Assembly (NCBI RefSeq): GCF_007992175.1 | Contig: NZ_BJZT01000001.1 | Coordinates: forward strand, 1 to 64,000 | Length of the DNA: 64,000 nucleotides | Direction of reading: 5' to 3' | DNA from: Methylobacterium haplocladii | Lineage (GTDB): Bacteria; Pseudomonadota; Alphaproteobacteria; Rhizobiales; Beijerinckiaceae | Shown: in pieces, positions 1-9,478 of the stretch | How positions within the stretch are numbered: the first letter of the stretch is position 1 | How the letters are laid out: the number at the start of each line of letters is the position of its first letter | The notes under the pieces: model-generated | Told to the model about the DNA's origin: nothing | Database searches by the model: none | Seen by the model: only the letters and a program-made list of their open reading frames with translations | Made by a program: the position numbers and the translations under genes

Positions 1-2
1 AG

Positions 3-302
3 CTAGCGAGGCAACGAGACACCGTACTGGCGACCGTGGACGAGACCGGTCCCGGCATTCCGGAAGCTGAGCGCTCCAGGGTAATCAGCCGCTTCTACCG
101 CTCCGAACCGGCCCGCCAGACCGTCGGGAACGGCCTGGTGGCGGCAATCGCTAAACTGCATAGCGCCAAGGTCCAGTTGGGAGATGCGCCTTCAGCGCGA
201 GCGCGGTTCGAACTCACCTTCCGCGATCAGAGATGGCGCCCTAAATTCCGTCCAAGAATATTCGCCTCGGACCGCTGCAGCGACGTATCCGCCTTGATTT
301 GA
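3..302 (+). pseudogene. Decayed C-terminal fragment of a sensor histidine kinase (ATPase domain)
   Basis: The frame is open to the left edge of the window and ends at a TGA at 300-302. It reads like the end of a HATPase_c domain: a G1-type box DETGPGIP, an ERSRVISRFYR segment, then GNGL running directly into VAAIAKLH. Intact kinases have GLSL between these (GxGLGLSLV), so about four residues of the G2 box are missing. The tail after AKLH is also poor, and the frame runs on into unrelated sequence. ATP binding is probably lost. The kinase core lies outside the window, so whether the whole gene is dead cannot be judged here. Confidence 0.6.
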
Positions 303-529
303 CAAGCGGCATTTCACTCGAAGCGTCTTCTGTCGAGCTTCATCGAATGACCGGGAGGGACTGGGTTGGGTCGCTACCGGAAGGGCTGTTCGAGGTCGCC
401 ACCTACCGATCCGATGTACGACCGGTTGGGTGGATTTCTTCCGCTCTGCTTCCAGGGTGCAAAGCTACGAATTTGGCGGCGCGCGCTGTACGTCACACCC
501 TATGTCAGGTGCCCGGCGCGATCACCGCA

Positions 530-2671
530 TCAGGCCATTGCGCGAGGTCTGCGCCGCGCGGCGACCCTCTGCGACGCCGTTTTCCGAAGTTGTGCCTCGA
601 TCGCTGCGTTGGCACGGCTGCGCAGCAGTTTCGTTGCCTCGACCTCGTCGAACGTGTCGGGGAAGCGCCGGCCCAGCCAGAGATAGGCGGCGGCGAGCTT
701 GACGGTGCGCTCGAGGCCGTCGAGTTCGCCGTCGACGCTGGCCCGCAGCGCAGGGACCGAAGCGCCTGCCGCGCGGGCCTGGACCCAGCGGTCGAGCACG
801 GCTTTCGAGATCGCGTCGCGGCGGTCGATCGGGGCGACCGCGAAGGCGAAGGCCTCGCGGATCGGCAGTCGCGCCTTGTCGACCGCCCGCGCGGCCTCCA
901 GCGCTTCCTCCATCTCGGAGGGCTGGAACGCCGAACCATCGTAGAAGGTGGCGCGCGAGAAGTGGGCCAGCACCTCGGCGAGGGACGCTGTGCCGAGTTC
1001 CAGGGCCGCCGCCTCGATCGCGATCAGATCCGGCCTGACGTAGAACCGGGTGTCGGCAGCAGGTGCCGTCGGGGCGCCGGCGAGCGCGTCGCGGATCGGC
1101 CCGAGGCTCGCATCGTCGGTCGCCGTGACGTGGCCCTCGTCCTGATGGCCGAAACGCCCGGCCCGACCAGCGATCTGGCGGATCTCCGGGTTGGTGAGCG
1201 CGCGTGTCGCCGTGCCGTCCCACTTCATAATTGCGGAGAATATCACGCGCTTGAGCGGCCCGAGGTTGAGGCCCATGCCGATCGCGTCGGTGGTGACCAA
1301 CACCTCGGCCTCGCCGTCGCGGAACCGCTGCGCCTCGGCGCGGCGCACTTCCGGGGACAAAGCGCCATAGATCGTCGCGACGCTCCGCCCGGCCGCCACC
1401 AGGGTCTCGCGGTTCTCGTGTACGGCCCGGCGCGAGAAGGCGACGACGGCGTCTCCCGGCTGCACGGATTCGAGGGGGACGGGCGCATCCAGCGCCACCA
1501 GTGGCGTCTTGCGCGCGAAGGTCACGACGTCGAGGGATTCGCCGGCCGCCTCCGCCGCGCGGCGGACATGCGACAGGGCGTCGTCCGAGCCGCAGACGAT
1601 GACGGTGTTCGCCGGGATTCCGAACAGCGCGTTGGTCCAGGCCCAGCCGCGGTCCGGGTCGGACAGCATCTGGATCTCGTCGATCACCGCGACATCGACC
1701 GGGTGGCGCAGATCCGCTGTCTCGATGGTGCGGGCGGTGTGGCTGGGGTCGGGCTCGCCCAAGATCTCCTCCCCGGTGACCATGCCGGCGCGAAGCCCGC
1801 GCTCCAGCAGCGCTTCGTAGTTCTCCAGGGCGAGCAGGCGCAGCGGCGCGAGGTAGGTGCCGGTCTGCGCCCTCGCCAGCGCCTCGAGCGCCGCGTAGGT
1901 CTTGCCGGAATTGGTCGGGCCCATGTGGAAGACGATCCGCCGGTTCAACCGGCGGGCGGGCACGAACTTGTCGATGTAGCCGCCGAACCCGACCCGGTCG
2001 CGCAGGCGCCGCCGGCCGGATTCCTCGCGCGCCACCACCTTCGCCCGGGTGCGGACGGTCTTGAGCGTGTCGCCGATGGCGTGCGCGAGGTTGGGCGACG
2101 GCGTGAAGACGCGGGCCCGCAACGTTCGGTCGAGAGGGGCGATGTATGTCGGCGCATCCGCGCCGATCTCGTGAAGATCGTCGCGGATCAGCTCGCGCAG
2201 CCGGGCGACCGCCCGGCGCAACGTGCCTTCGCGTTCCGCAGCCGTCTCGGCAAGAGCCGCGCGCAGGTCGTCCAGCCGTCGGGCCGGGTCGTTGCCTAAC
2301 GCCATCTCCTCCAGGATCTCCGCGGCCGTCTCGCCGGGGGGAACGTCGAGCCGGAGATCGAGTCGGCCGTCGTCGAGGAGCGGGATGCTCACCCGAAGCC
2401 GCCAGACGCGGTCGTCGTCGCGCCCCGGTTCAGACCGCAGCGCCGGGATCGTCGAACGCAGGGCGGCGACGCCCGTTTCGGCGAAGGCACGCCGGGCCCC
2501 GCCGTCCCGGAGCGCGGCGGCGACCGTTTCGTCTTCGACGAAGCCGTTCAGCTCGGGCAGGTCCATGCGAAGGCGCAACGCCTCGCGGTCCACCGCAGCG
2601 GCTCCGATCCCAAGCCGATGCAGGGCATCTGCCAGAATGTCGGTTGTGAGGTGGTTGCGCTTGCGGGCCAT
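530..2671 (-). CDS. SUV3-like ATP-dependent RNA helicase
   Basis: The 713-residue protein resembles the SUV3/MgpS group of SF2 RNA helicases. The Walker A motif GPTNSGKT is at residues 251-258, followed by a YLAPLRLLALE segment and MVTGEE, both typical of SUV3. The Walker B-like motif DEIQ is near residue 331. The second RecA-like domain has VVAFSRR, TTDAIGMGLNL and the motif VI equivalent QIAGRAGRFG. The first 240 residues are an unrecognised N-terminal extension. A role in RNA unwinding or turnover is inferred from the family. The ATG at 2671 is the first in frame. The gene stands alone, and a long ORF antisense to it is a shadow. Confidence 0.85.
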   Translation of the reverse strand: MARKRNHLTTDILADALHRLGIGAAAVDREALRLRMDLPELNGFVEDETVAAALRDGGARRAFAETGVAALRSTIPALRSEPGRDDDRVWRLRVSIPLLDDGRLDLRLDVPPGETAAEILEEMALGNDPARRLDDLRAALAETAAEREGTLRRAVARLRELIRDDLHEIGADAPTYIAPLDRTLRARVFTPSPNLAHAIGDTLKTVRTRAKVVAREESGRRRLRDRVGFGGYIDKFVPARRLNRRIVFHMGPTNSGKTYAALEALARAQTGTYLAPLRLLALENYEALLERGLRAGMVTGEEILGEPDPSHTARTIETADLRHPVDVAVIDEIQMLSDPDRGWAWTNALFGIPANTVIVCGSDDALSHVRRAAEAAGESLDVVTFARKTPLVALDAPVPLESVQPGDAVVAFSRRAVHENRETLVAAGRSVATIYGALSPEVRRAEAQRFRDGEAEVLVTTDAIGMGLNLGPLKRVIFSAIMKWDGTATRALTNPEIRQIAGRAGRFGHQDEGHVTATDDASLGPIRDALAGAPTAPAADTRFYVRPDLIAIEAAALELGTASLAEVLAHFSRATFYDGSAFQPSEMEEALEAARAVDKARLPIREAFAFAVAPIDRRDAISKAVLDRWVQARAAGASVPALRASVDGELDGLERTVKLAAAYLWLGRRFPDTFDEVEATKLLRSRANAAIEAQLRKTASQRVAARRRPRAMA

Positions 2672-3277
2672 GCTCCACCCTTTCGGGCGCGCGGCTGCAG
2701 ATCAAGCACGCGGGGGCGGCGCGTCTCGACGCACGGCCATGTCGTGGGCCCCGGATTGGACATCGCAATCAGCCGTTCCATCGATCACGCGCAGCGATCG
2801 ATGCAATACGGCAGACCGCTCCGATCCCGACTGGCTTGAGCTCCTTCCGTGATCGAGCAGGGCTGAGATGAAGTTCCGCATCTCGATGCGACGGCATCCG
2901 TAGTCGATGACCTGCTCGTCGAGGTCAGCTTCCAGGCGAGATAGCGCCAGCCAGGCTCGCAATGAAGCGCCTCGATTGGATCGGCCTGATCCTCGAACCT
3001 CGGGCATCGTCCGAGTGAGACCAATGCCAACGAGGTCGGCCGCCTGCCGACGAAGCGCGTCAGTGACCTCGTCGAGGCCAATCTCGGGATCGACCGATGT
3101 TCTACTCGATCACACGAACCCGCAGGCTCGACATCGGGGCTCCCGTTCGGGTGAGGACACGGGAGTGAACGCGCCGGCGCTGCTAAGGCTCAATCGACGA
3201 CCGGGAGACTGCCGGGGCGACGCCGTCACGCGCCACGAATCCCGCAGATCGGTTTCGGGTCCGGGGAGCGTGAACGC
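2672..3277. other. 606-bp stretch without a supported gene
   Basis: No protein family was recognised here. The best candidate is a minus-strand frame ending at 2702 with an ATG at 3007 (101 residues). The same frame stays open upstream to about 3107 and reads LDEVTDALRRQAADLVGIG there, which looks protein-like, but no start codon or ribosome site fits. It could be the remnant of a small gene. ORFs in other frames overlap it and look like shadows. Confidence 0.35.
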
Positions 3278-3799
3278 CTATGTCGCGGTGCGGATGTTCG
3301 GCGGCCCGAGATGCTGGAGAAAATCCGGTTTGCCGAGGCTCACGCCAGCGCTGCGGAGTATCCCGTAGGCTGTGGTGACGTGGAAGAAGAAATTCGGAAG
3401 CGCGAAACCAGTGAGATAGGCCTGCCCGGTGAAGCGGTATCCCATGCCGTTCGGGAACTTCAGCTCCACCTCGCGCTCCGCGCCCGAGGCCAGCGCGGCC
3501 GGATCGATGCCCTCGGCGAAGGCGATCGTCCTGGCACAGCGCTCCTTGAGTTCGGCGAAGGTGGCCTCGACGTCGGGCATCGAGGGCGCTTCGATTCCGG
3601 CGAGCCGTGCCACCGCGTTCTTCGCGCTGTCGGACGCCATTTGATACTGGGCCGGCAGGGGCCTCATGTCGGGAGCCAGCCGCCCGATGAGCAAGTCGGC
3701 TTCCGGCTTTTCCGATGCTGCCTTGTCGAGCCACGCGCTCATGCTGCGAAGCGCGTTGACGAAGACCGGGACGCTGACGTCGTGGATGCTGATGCTCAT
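3278..3799 (-). CDS. DUF1993 family protein
   Basis: This is a 173-residue protein starting at an ATG at 3799. The features seen are SVPVFVNALRSMSAWLDKA at the N-terminus, ADLLIGRLAPDMRPLPAQ near residue 35 and LTGFALPNFFFHVTTAYGILR near the C-terminus. These match the DUF1993 family, small helical proteins related to the DinB-like fold. No signal peptide or membrane segment is visible. The biochemical function is unknown. It is monocistronic, with non-coding sequence on both sides. Confidence 0.85.
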   Translation of the reverse strand: MSISIHDVSVPVFVNALRSMSAWLDKAASEKPEADLLIGRLAPDMRPLPAQYQMASDSAKNAVARLAGIEAPSMPDVEATFAELKERCARTIAFAEGIDPAALASGAEREVELKFPNGMGYRFTGQAYLTGFALPNFFFHVTTAYGILRSAGVSLGKPDFLQHLGPPNIRTAT

Positions 3800-4184
3800 C
3801 CAGGCTGGCTAAGGCACCTGCCAACGAAGACGCGGTGAGAAGGCGCACACCGCGCAAAGATGTATCGAGCGAAATTGCCGGACGGCCGACGAACGGCCGC
3901 TTTGGAGAAGTGACGAAGGTGGTCCGGGCGGTTGGCAAGGGCCGAAGCCGGAACGACCGCACTTGGGCAAGAGCCAACTTCCGCTGACCTTCCCCCTTGA
4001 TTGCCCCCGTTCATAACCAGAGTCCGATCTGGCTCTGGTCCTGTCGGGACCGGGTCCTGGGCTATCGAACGATCGTGGCGGCCATCGGCGTAGAGGTGAT
4101 CGGTTCCGACGGCAGGCATGGCGGAGCGAAAGCCGGTTTCGCCGAGGAAGTGCTGCGCGGCGGCTTTTGACGGCGCCGTGATCG
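3800..4184. other. 385-bp intergenic stretch
   Basis: No convincing gene is present. A minus-strand ORF spanning 3796-4188 has no recognisable protein features. At the right edge, 4165-4190 forms a hairpin with 8-bp arms (TTTTGACG / CGTCAAAA) that overlaps the stop codon of the DUF1674 gene. It has no T-run, so it is only a weak terminator candidate for that gene. Confidence 0.4.
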
Positions 4185-4439
4185 TCAAAAATCGACGGCG
4201 ATGCCCTTTACCTCCCAGTCGGCGTAGCGGACGGGTTCGAGGCCGCCTCGGCCGCTGGTTTCACGTGTGGCCGCGATCTCGGCGGCGCGGGCATCGATGG
4301 CAGCCCGGCGCTCGGCCGCCTCGGCCAATGCACGTTGGGCCGCGGGTGTCAGGACGCGGCTCGGCTGGCCTTCGGGCGGGGGCCGCTCGGGCGGCGTCGC
4401 GGTGGTGGGCGTATCGTCGTGCATGACGGCTCTTGTCAT
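4185..4439 (-). CDS. DUF1674 domain protein, SDHAF4-like
   Basis: The C-terminal half reads RVLTPAAQRALAEAAERR and then ends GGLEPVRYADWEVKGIAVDF, the conserved tail of DUF1674. That family includes the mitochondrial succinate dehydrogenase assembly factor SDHAF4. A role in SdhA flavoprotein assembly is therefore inferred. The N-terminal third is Pro/Thr-rich and probably disordered. An ATG at 4439 with AGAGAG upstream is preferred, giving 84 residues. An ATG at 4424 is also possible. The gene diverges from rsmB with 83 bp between starts. Confidence 0.8.
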   Translation of the reverse strand: MTRAVMHDDTPTTATPPERPPPEGQPSRVLTPAAQRALAEAAERRAAIDARAAEIAATRETSGRGGLEPVRYADWEVKGIAVDF

Positions 4440-4522
4440 CGCTCTCTTGCGTCGCGTCGCTGCGGATGGGACTGCGTCCGAAGGAACATCGCAGTACGCG
4501 CTTCTCTCAGAAAGTGGCATTC

Positions 4523-5899
4523 ATGACGGCACGCCGCAACGCGGCCCCCCCCAGCGACGTGCCGGAAGGCCCGGTTGCGGGCCTCGCGGCGCGGCGCGCG
4601 GCGCACGAGGCCGTGGCGGGGCTTCTCGGCAAGGGGCGGGCCTTCGCGCTGGAGGATGCGCTGGCGCAGACCGGCGGCGGCCTCGAACCGGGTGAGGCCG
4701 CGCTCGCGCGGGCCATCGCCACCGCGACGTTTCGGCGCTTCGGCCTGCTGCGCGCGGTCCTCGCCGAGCGCTTGAGCCAGGGCCTGCCGGAGGACGATCC
4801 GCGGCTGCTCGCGCTCCTCGCCACCGGCGCGGCCCAGATCCTCGACCTCGCCGTGGCGGACCATGCCGCCGTCGACCTGTCCGTGCGGCTCGCCAAGGCC
4901 GACCTGGAGCTCCGCTACCGCGCCGGTCTCGTGAACGCCATCCTGCGGCGGGTGACGCGGGAGCGCGATGCCATCCTGGCGAATGCCGGCGATGCCCTCG
5001 ACGTGAACACGCCGGACTGGCTCGCGGCCCGCTGGCGTGCCGCGTATGGCGAGGACGCCGCCCATCGGATCGCCGCCGCGCATCTCGACGGCGCTGCCGT
5101 CGATCTGACGATCCGCGAGGACGCTGCGGCCTGGGCGACGACGCTCGGCGGTGTGGCACTCGGCCTCGGCAGCGTCCGGCTCGCCGAAGTCGACACGCCG
5201 GTGGCGTCGCTCCCCGGCTACGCCGAGGGGGCTTGGTGGGTCCAGGATGCGGCCGCCGCCCTCCCCGCGCGTCTGCTGCAGGCCGCGCCGGGCGAGCGAA
5301 TCGCCGATCTCTGCGCCGCACCCGGCGGAAAGACCGCGCAGCTCGCGGTAACCGGGGCCGCGGTGCTCGCCGTCGATCGCTCAGGCGTTCGCCTCGACCG
5401 ACTGCGAAAAAATCTCGAACGCCTCGGGCTGGGCGCCGAGATTTGCGTTGCCGATGCGACCACGCTCGACGTGGACGCACCGTTCGACGGAATCTTGCTC
5501 GACGCGCCCTGCTCAGCCACCGGGACGATCCGCCGCCATCCCGACGTCGCCTGGACCAAGACCGAGACCGACATCGCTCGCCTCGCCGGCCTGCAGCGCC
5601 GCCTCCTCGACAAGGCGGCGACGCTCGTCAGGCCTGGCGGCCGGCTGGTCTACTGCTCCTGCTCGCTGGAGCCGGAGGAGGGCGAGCAACAGATCGCCGG
5701 CTTCCTGGAGCGTCACCCAGAGTTCGAGCGGGTGCCCGTTACCGCGGACGAAGTCGCCGGGCAGGTCGAGATGATCGACGTCCAGGGCGACCTGCGCACC
5801 CTGCCCTGCCATCTTCCGCTCTCGTCCAGCGGCGAGACCGGGGCACGCCGGGGCGGTCTGGACGGCTTCTTCGCGAGCCGCCTGCGCCGGACGGCGTGA
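4523..5899 (+). CDS. rsmB: 16S rRNA (cytosine-C5)-methyltransferase, RsmB/NOP family
   Basis: The 458-residue protein has two parts. Residues 20-150 form a NusB-like helical RNA-binding domain. The rest is a Rossmann SAM-methyltransferase of the RNA m5C class. The SAM-binding motif DLCAAPGGK is at 262-270, motif IV DAPCSATG with Cys330 at 327-334, and motif VI YCSCSLEPEEGE with the likely nucleophile Cys380. This supports methylation of C967-type positions in 16S rRNA. The start is the ATG at 4523, because upstream in-frame codons would run into the promoter region shared with the DUF1674 gene. Confidence 0.9.
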   Translation: MTARRNAAPPSDVPEGPVAGLAARRAAHEAVAGLLGKGRAFALEDALAQTGGGLEPGEAALARAIATATFRRFGLLRAVLAERLSQGLPEDDPRLLALLATGAAQILDLAVADHAAVDLSVRLAKADLELRYRAGLVNAILRRVTRERDAILANAGDALDVNTPDWLAARWRAAYGEDAAHRIAAAHLDGAAVDLTIREDAAAWATTLGGVALGLGSVRLAEVDTPVASLPGYAEGAWWVQDAAAALPARLLQAAPGERIADLCAAPGGKTAQLAVTGAAVLAVDRSGVRLDRLRKNLERLGLGAEICVADATTLDVDAPFDGILLDAPCSATGTIRRHPDVAWTKTETDIARLAGLQRRLLDKAATLVRPGGRLVYCSCSLEPEEGEQQIAGFLERHPEFERVPVTADEVAGQVEMIDVQGDLRTLPCHLPLSSSGETGARRGGLDGFFASRLRRTA

Positions 5900-6045
5900 T
5901 CGCCGGCGTCGCAGGGGCCTCACGCCGGGCGACACAGCGTTAGCGGATGGTTAAGAGGCGACCGGTAATCTGACCGATGGGCCTCGGGTCCAGTCGCCGC
6001 CGTCCCTTCGGGATTGCCCGGACCACACCAACGAGAGGGTACGGC

Positions 6046-7782
6046 GTGGCGCGCGGCCATGAGCGCTGGGTGTTGTATCGGCTCGCCATGCGCGAGGCGG
6101 TGCGCTCGGTGCGTAGCGCGTTCGCACGCGTCACCGCACCGCCGGACCTGCTGGCGCGGGCACGGGTGACGGCGCTGGTGATCGCGCCGCACGACCTTCG
6201 CACCAGCGACGCCACCTTCGCCGACGACATCTATTCCGGGCTGTTCGTCTTCGCCGGGCGCTCACTCTCCGTCAGCGGCCGTTCGCCCTTCGACTACGAT
6301 CCGCCCTCGCCCGAATGGGCCGAGGTGCTCTACGGTTTCGGTTGGCTGCGGCACCTGCGCGCCGCCGACACCGCCCTGGCGCGCGCCAACGCGCGCGCCT
6401 TCGTCTCCGACTTCCTGGCCAACCGCGGCGATCCGGCTCTGGCGCGTCCGGTGCCGATCGCGGCGCGGCGGCTGATCGCGTTCCTGTGCCAGTCTCCGCT
6501 GGTGCTGGAGGGCGCGGATCACGCCTTCTACCAGGCCTTCCTCAAGGCAATCGGGCGCGGCGCCCGGGATCTGGAGCGTGCCTTGCGCCGTGGCACGGAG
6601 CGGCCCTCGCGGCTGCTCGCGGCAGTGGCGCTCTGCTATGCCGGGCTCTGCTGCGACGGGCTGCAACCGATCCTGCGGCGGGCGACGCGCGTTTTGTCCC
6701 GCGAGCTCGATCGTCAGATCCTGCCCGATGGCGGCCATCGCAGCCGCAACGCGCGCTTCGTGGTGGAACTGCTGCTCGATCTGCTGCCGCTCCGCCAGAG
6801 CTTCCTCAGCCGCAGCCTCGATCCGCCGGAGGCGCTCCTGCGGGCCATCGATCGGATGCTGCCGATGCTGCGCCTGATGCGCCAGGGCGATGCTTCGCTC
6901 AGCCACTTCAACGGCATGGGCACCACGGAGGCCGACCATCTCACCACGCTGCTGATCTACGACGGCGCCATGATCGAGGCGCAGCGGCATGCGCCGTTCT
7001 CGGGCTACGAGCGGCTCGAAGGCGGCCGGCTGATGCTCGTCGCCGATGTCGGCGGGCCGCCCCGGCACTCGTATTCGCGGCTCGCCTGCGCGGGATGCCT
7101 CTCGTTCGAGATGTCGAGCGGCCTGCAGCGCCTCGTCGTCAATTGCGGCGCACCGGCAAGCGGAAGCGAGCAGCGGCGCGTCTCGCGCAGCACCGCCGCG
7201 CACTCGACCGCCTGCGTCGCCGACACTTCCTCCTGCCGCTTCCTGACCGGCGAGGACGGCTGGTGGGGCCGGCGGGTCATCGGCCGCTGGCTGCTGAAGC
7301 GCTGGGGGCCGATCGTGCTGCGCGGACCCGGTCCGGTGACGATCGAGCGACACAACGCGCCCGATCGGGCCATTCTTGCTGGACGCCACGACGGTTATCA
7401 GCACCCCTTCGGCGTGATCCACGAGCGCCGCTGGGATCTTTCCCTCGACGGCAGCCGCGTCGACGGCGAGGACGCCTTCCGGCGCGAGGGCCGCGCGAAG
7501 GGCCGCCCCCGCGAGGTCGCGATCCGCTTCCACCTGCACCCAACGGTCAGTGCGCGGGGGGAGACGGATGGCCGGATCGTGCTGACGACACCGCTCGGCG
7601 GTGTCTGGCACTTCGCATCCGAGGGCGCCGAGGTCGCGATCGAGGACAGCGTGTTCTTCGCGGGCGTGGCCGGCGCCCGCCGGACCTCCCAGATCGTTCT
7701 GCACCTCACCGTGACCGAGGGCGCGAGGGTGCGCTGGCAGTTCACACAAACCGATGCCGCAGCGGGCCGGCCGGCAGCCTGA
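6046..7782 (+). CDS. Heparinase II/III family protein
   Basis: From a GTG at 6046 the protein has 578 residues. The N-terminal half is helical and toroid-like, with DGGHRSRNARFVVELLLDLL near residue 230 and FNGMGTTEADHL near 290. The C-terminal half is rich in beta-strands, with ADVGGPPRHSYSRLACAG and SFEMSSGLQRLVVNCG, the heparinase II/III-like domain. Such proteins are polysaccharide lyases or relatives acting on uronic-acid polymers, and the substrate is unknown. No signal peptide is obvious. An ATG at 6088 is an alternative start. It lies 146 bp after rsmB and 97 bp before purH, an order known from other alphaproteobacteria. Confidence 0.85.
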   Translation: MARGHERWVLYRLAMREAVRSVRSAFARVTAPPDLLARARVTALVIAPHDLRTSDATFADDIYSGLFVFAGRSLSVSGRSPFDYDPPSPEWAEVLYGFGWLRHLRAADTALARANARAFVSDFLANRGDPALARPVPIAARRLIAFLCQSPLVLEGADHAFYQAFLKAIGRGARDLERALRRGTERPSRLLAAVALCYAGLCCDGLQPILRRATRVLSRELDRQILPDGGHRSRNARFVVELLLDLLPLRQSFLSRSLDPPEALLRAIDRMLPMLRLMRQGDASLSHFNGMGTTEADHLTTLLIYDGAMIEAQRHAPFSGYERLEGGRLMLVADVGGPPRHSYSRLACAGCLSFEMSSGLQRLVVNCGAPASGSEQRRVSRSTAAHSTACVADTSSCRFLTGEDGWWGRRVIGRWLLKRWGPIVLRGPGPVTIERHNAPDRAILAGRHDGYQHPFGVIHERRWDLSLDGSRVDGEDAFRREGRAKGRPREVAIRFHLHPTVSARGETDGRIVLTTPLGGVWHFASEGAEVAIEDSVFFAGVAGARRTSQIVLHLTVTEGARVRWQFTQTDAAAGRPAA

Positions 7783-7879
7783 CGGCATCGGCCATTGTCG
7801 TCGTCCGGCTGGCTTGGCCGGCGCGTTCCGTGCTACCGGCGCGCATTCCTGACATGCCGACGACCGGACGACACGCCTG

Positions 7880-9478
7880 ATGCCGCGCGACGCCACCCCC
7901 GTTACCCGCGCCCTGCTTTCGGTTTCCGACAAGACCGGCCTGGTCGAGTTCGCCCGCGCCCTGTCCGAGCGCAGAATCGCCCTCGTCTCCACCGGCGGAA
8001 CGCACAAGGCGCTGACCGAGGCCGGGCTGCCGGTCACGGAAGTCTCCGAGCTGACGCGCTTTCCCGAGATGATGGACGGGCGGGTCAAGACGCTGCATCC
8101 GGCGGTGCATGGCGGCCTGCTCGCGATCCGCGACAATCCCGAGCATCAGGCGGCCCTCGCCGCACACGGCCTGCAGGCGATCGACCTGCTGGTGGTCAAC
8201 CTCTATCCGTTCGAGGCGACCCTGGCGCAGGGAAGCACCTATGACGAGCACGTCGAGAACATCGATGTCGGCGGCCCGGCGATGATCCGCGCGGCGGCCA
8301 AGAACCACGCCGACGTCACGGTCGTGGTCGACGTCGCGGACTATGCCGTCATCCTGTCCGAGCTCGAAACCCACGATGGCGGCGTCGGCGCCGCGACGCG
8401 CCGCCGGCTCGCGCAGAAGGCGTTTTCCCGCACCGCGACCTACGACGCAGCCATCGCCAACTGGTTCGCCGGCGAGATCGCCAGCGAAGACGCGCCGGCC
8501 TTCCGGGCCTTCGGCGGCACGCTCGGCCAGAGCCTGCGCTACGGCGAGAACCCGCACCAGTCGGCCGCCTTCTACCGCTCGCCTGGTCTCGCGCGGCCCG
8601 GCATTGCGACCGCGCGGCAGATCCAGGGCAAGGCACTGTCCTACAACAACCTCAACGATACCGACGCGGCCTATGAATGCGTCGCCGAATTCGACGCGGC
8701 GCGCTCGGCGGCGGTGGCGATCATCAAGCACGCCAACCCCTGCGGCGTCGCCGAGGCGTCGAGCCTGCTCGAGGCCTACGAGCGCGCTCTCGCCTGCGAC
8801 CCGACCTCGGCCTTCGGCGGCATCGTCGCCTTGAACCGCACCCTCGACGCCGAAGCCGCCAAAAGCATCGTCCAGATCTTCACGGAGGTCATCATCGCGC
8901 CGGATGCGTCCGAGGAGGCCATGGCGATCGTCGGCGCCAAGAAGAACCTGCGGCTGCTGCTCGCCGCCACCCTCCCCGATCCGCGGGCAACGGGCGAGAC
9001 CGTGCGCACGCTGGCCGGCGGGCTGCTCGTCCAGGGCCGCGACGGCGCGGTCGTCGACGACATGCCGCTGCAGGTGGTGACGCAGCGGCAGCCGACCGAG
9101 GCCGAGTTTTCGGACATGCGCTTCGCCTATCGCGTCGCCAAGCACGTCAAGTCGAACGCGATCGTCTATGCACGGGACCGTGCCACGGTCGGCATCGGGG
9201 CGGGGCAAATGTCGCGGGTCGATTCCTCACGGATCGCCGCGTGGAAGGCGGCCGAAGGCGCCAGGCGCATCGGTGAGGCCGACAGTCTCGCCAAGGGCTC
9301 GGTCGTCGCCTCAGACGCCTTCTTCCCGTTCGCCGACGGCCTTATCGCCGCGGCCGAGGCCGGGGCGACGGCAGTGATCCAGCCCGGCGGCTCGATGCGC
9401 GACGACGAGGTGATCCGCGCCGCCGACGAGGCCGGGCTGGCGATGGTCTTCACAGGTATCCGGCATTTTCGGCACTAA
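7880..9478 (+). CDS. purH: Bifunctional AICAR transformylase / IMP cyclohydrolase
   Basis: The 532-residue, full-length PurH carries out the last two steps of purine synthesis. The N-terminal MGS-like IMP cyclohydrolase domain starts [18 protein letters not shown] and contains [14 protein letters not shown]. The AICAR transformylase domain shows [29 protein letters not shown] and [12 protein letters not shown], whose Lys-His is catalytic. It ends [22 protein letters not shown], as expected. The ATG start at 7880 is clear. The stop overlaps the stop of the converging glycosyltransferase gene by 4 bp. Confidence 0.97.
   Translation: MPRDATPVTRALLSVSDKTGLVEFARALSERRIALVSTGGTHKALTEAGLPVTEVSELTRFPEMMDGRVKTLHPAVHGGLLAIRDNPEHQAALAAHGLQAIDLLVVNLYPFEATLAQGSTYDEHVENIDVGGPAMIRAAAKNHADVTVVVDVADYAVILSELETHDGGVGAATRRRLAQKAFSRTATYDAAIANWFAGEIASEDAPAFRAFGGTLGQSLRYGENPHQSAAFYRSPGLARPGIATARQIQGKALSYNNLNDTDAAYECVAEFDAARSAAVAIIKHANPCGVAEASSLLEAYERALACDPTSAFGGIVALNRTLDAEAAKSIVQIFTEVIIAPDASEEAMAIVGAKKNLRLLLAATLPDPRATGETVRTLAGGLLVQGRDGAVVDDMPLQVVTQRQPTEAEFSDMRFAYRVAKHVKSNAIVYARDRATVGIGAGQMSRVDSSRIAAWKAAEGARRIGEADSLAKGSVVASDAFFPFADGLIAAAEAGATAVIQPGGSMRDDEVIRAADEAGLAMVFTGIRHFRH

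Noticed and set aside
299..2299. 666-residue plus-strand ORF opposite the helicase gene
   Set aside because: It is Arg/Gly-rich shadow sequence of a high-GC gene with no family resemblance, and the helicase on the other strand explains the region.
3796..4188. 130-residue minus-strand ORF between the DUF1993 and DUF1674 genes
   Set aside because: It has irregular composition, no recognisable domain and no ribosome site.
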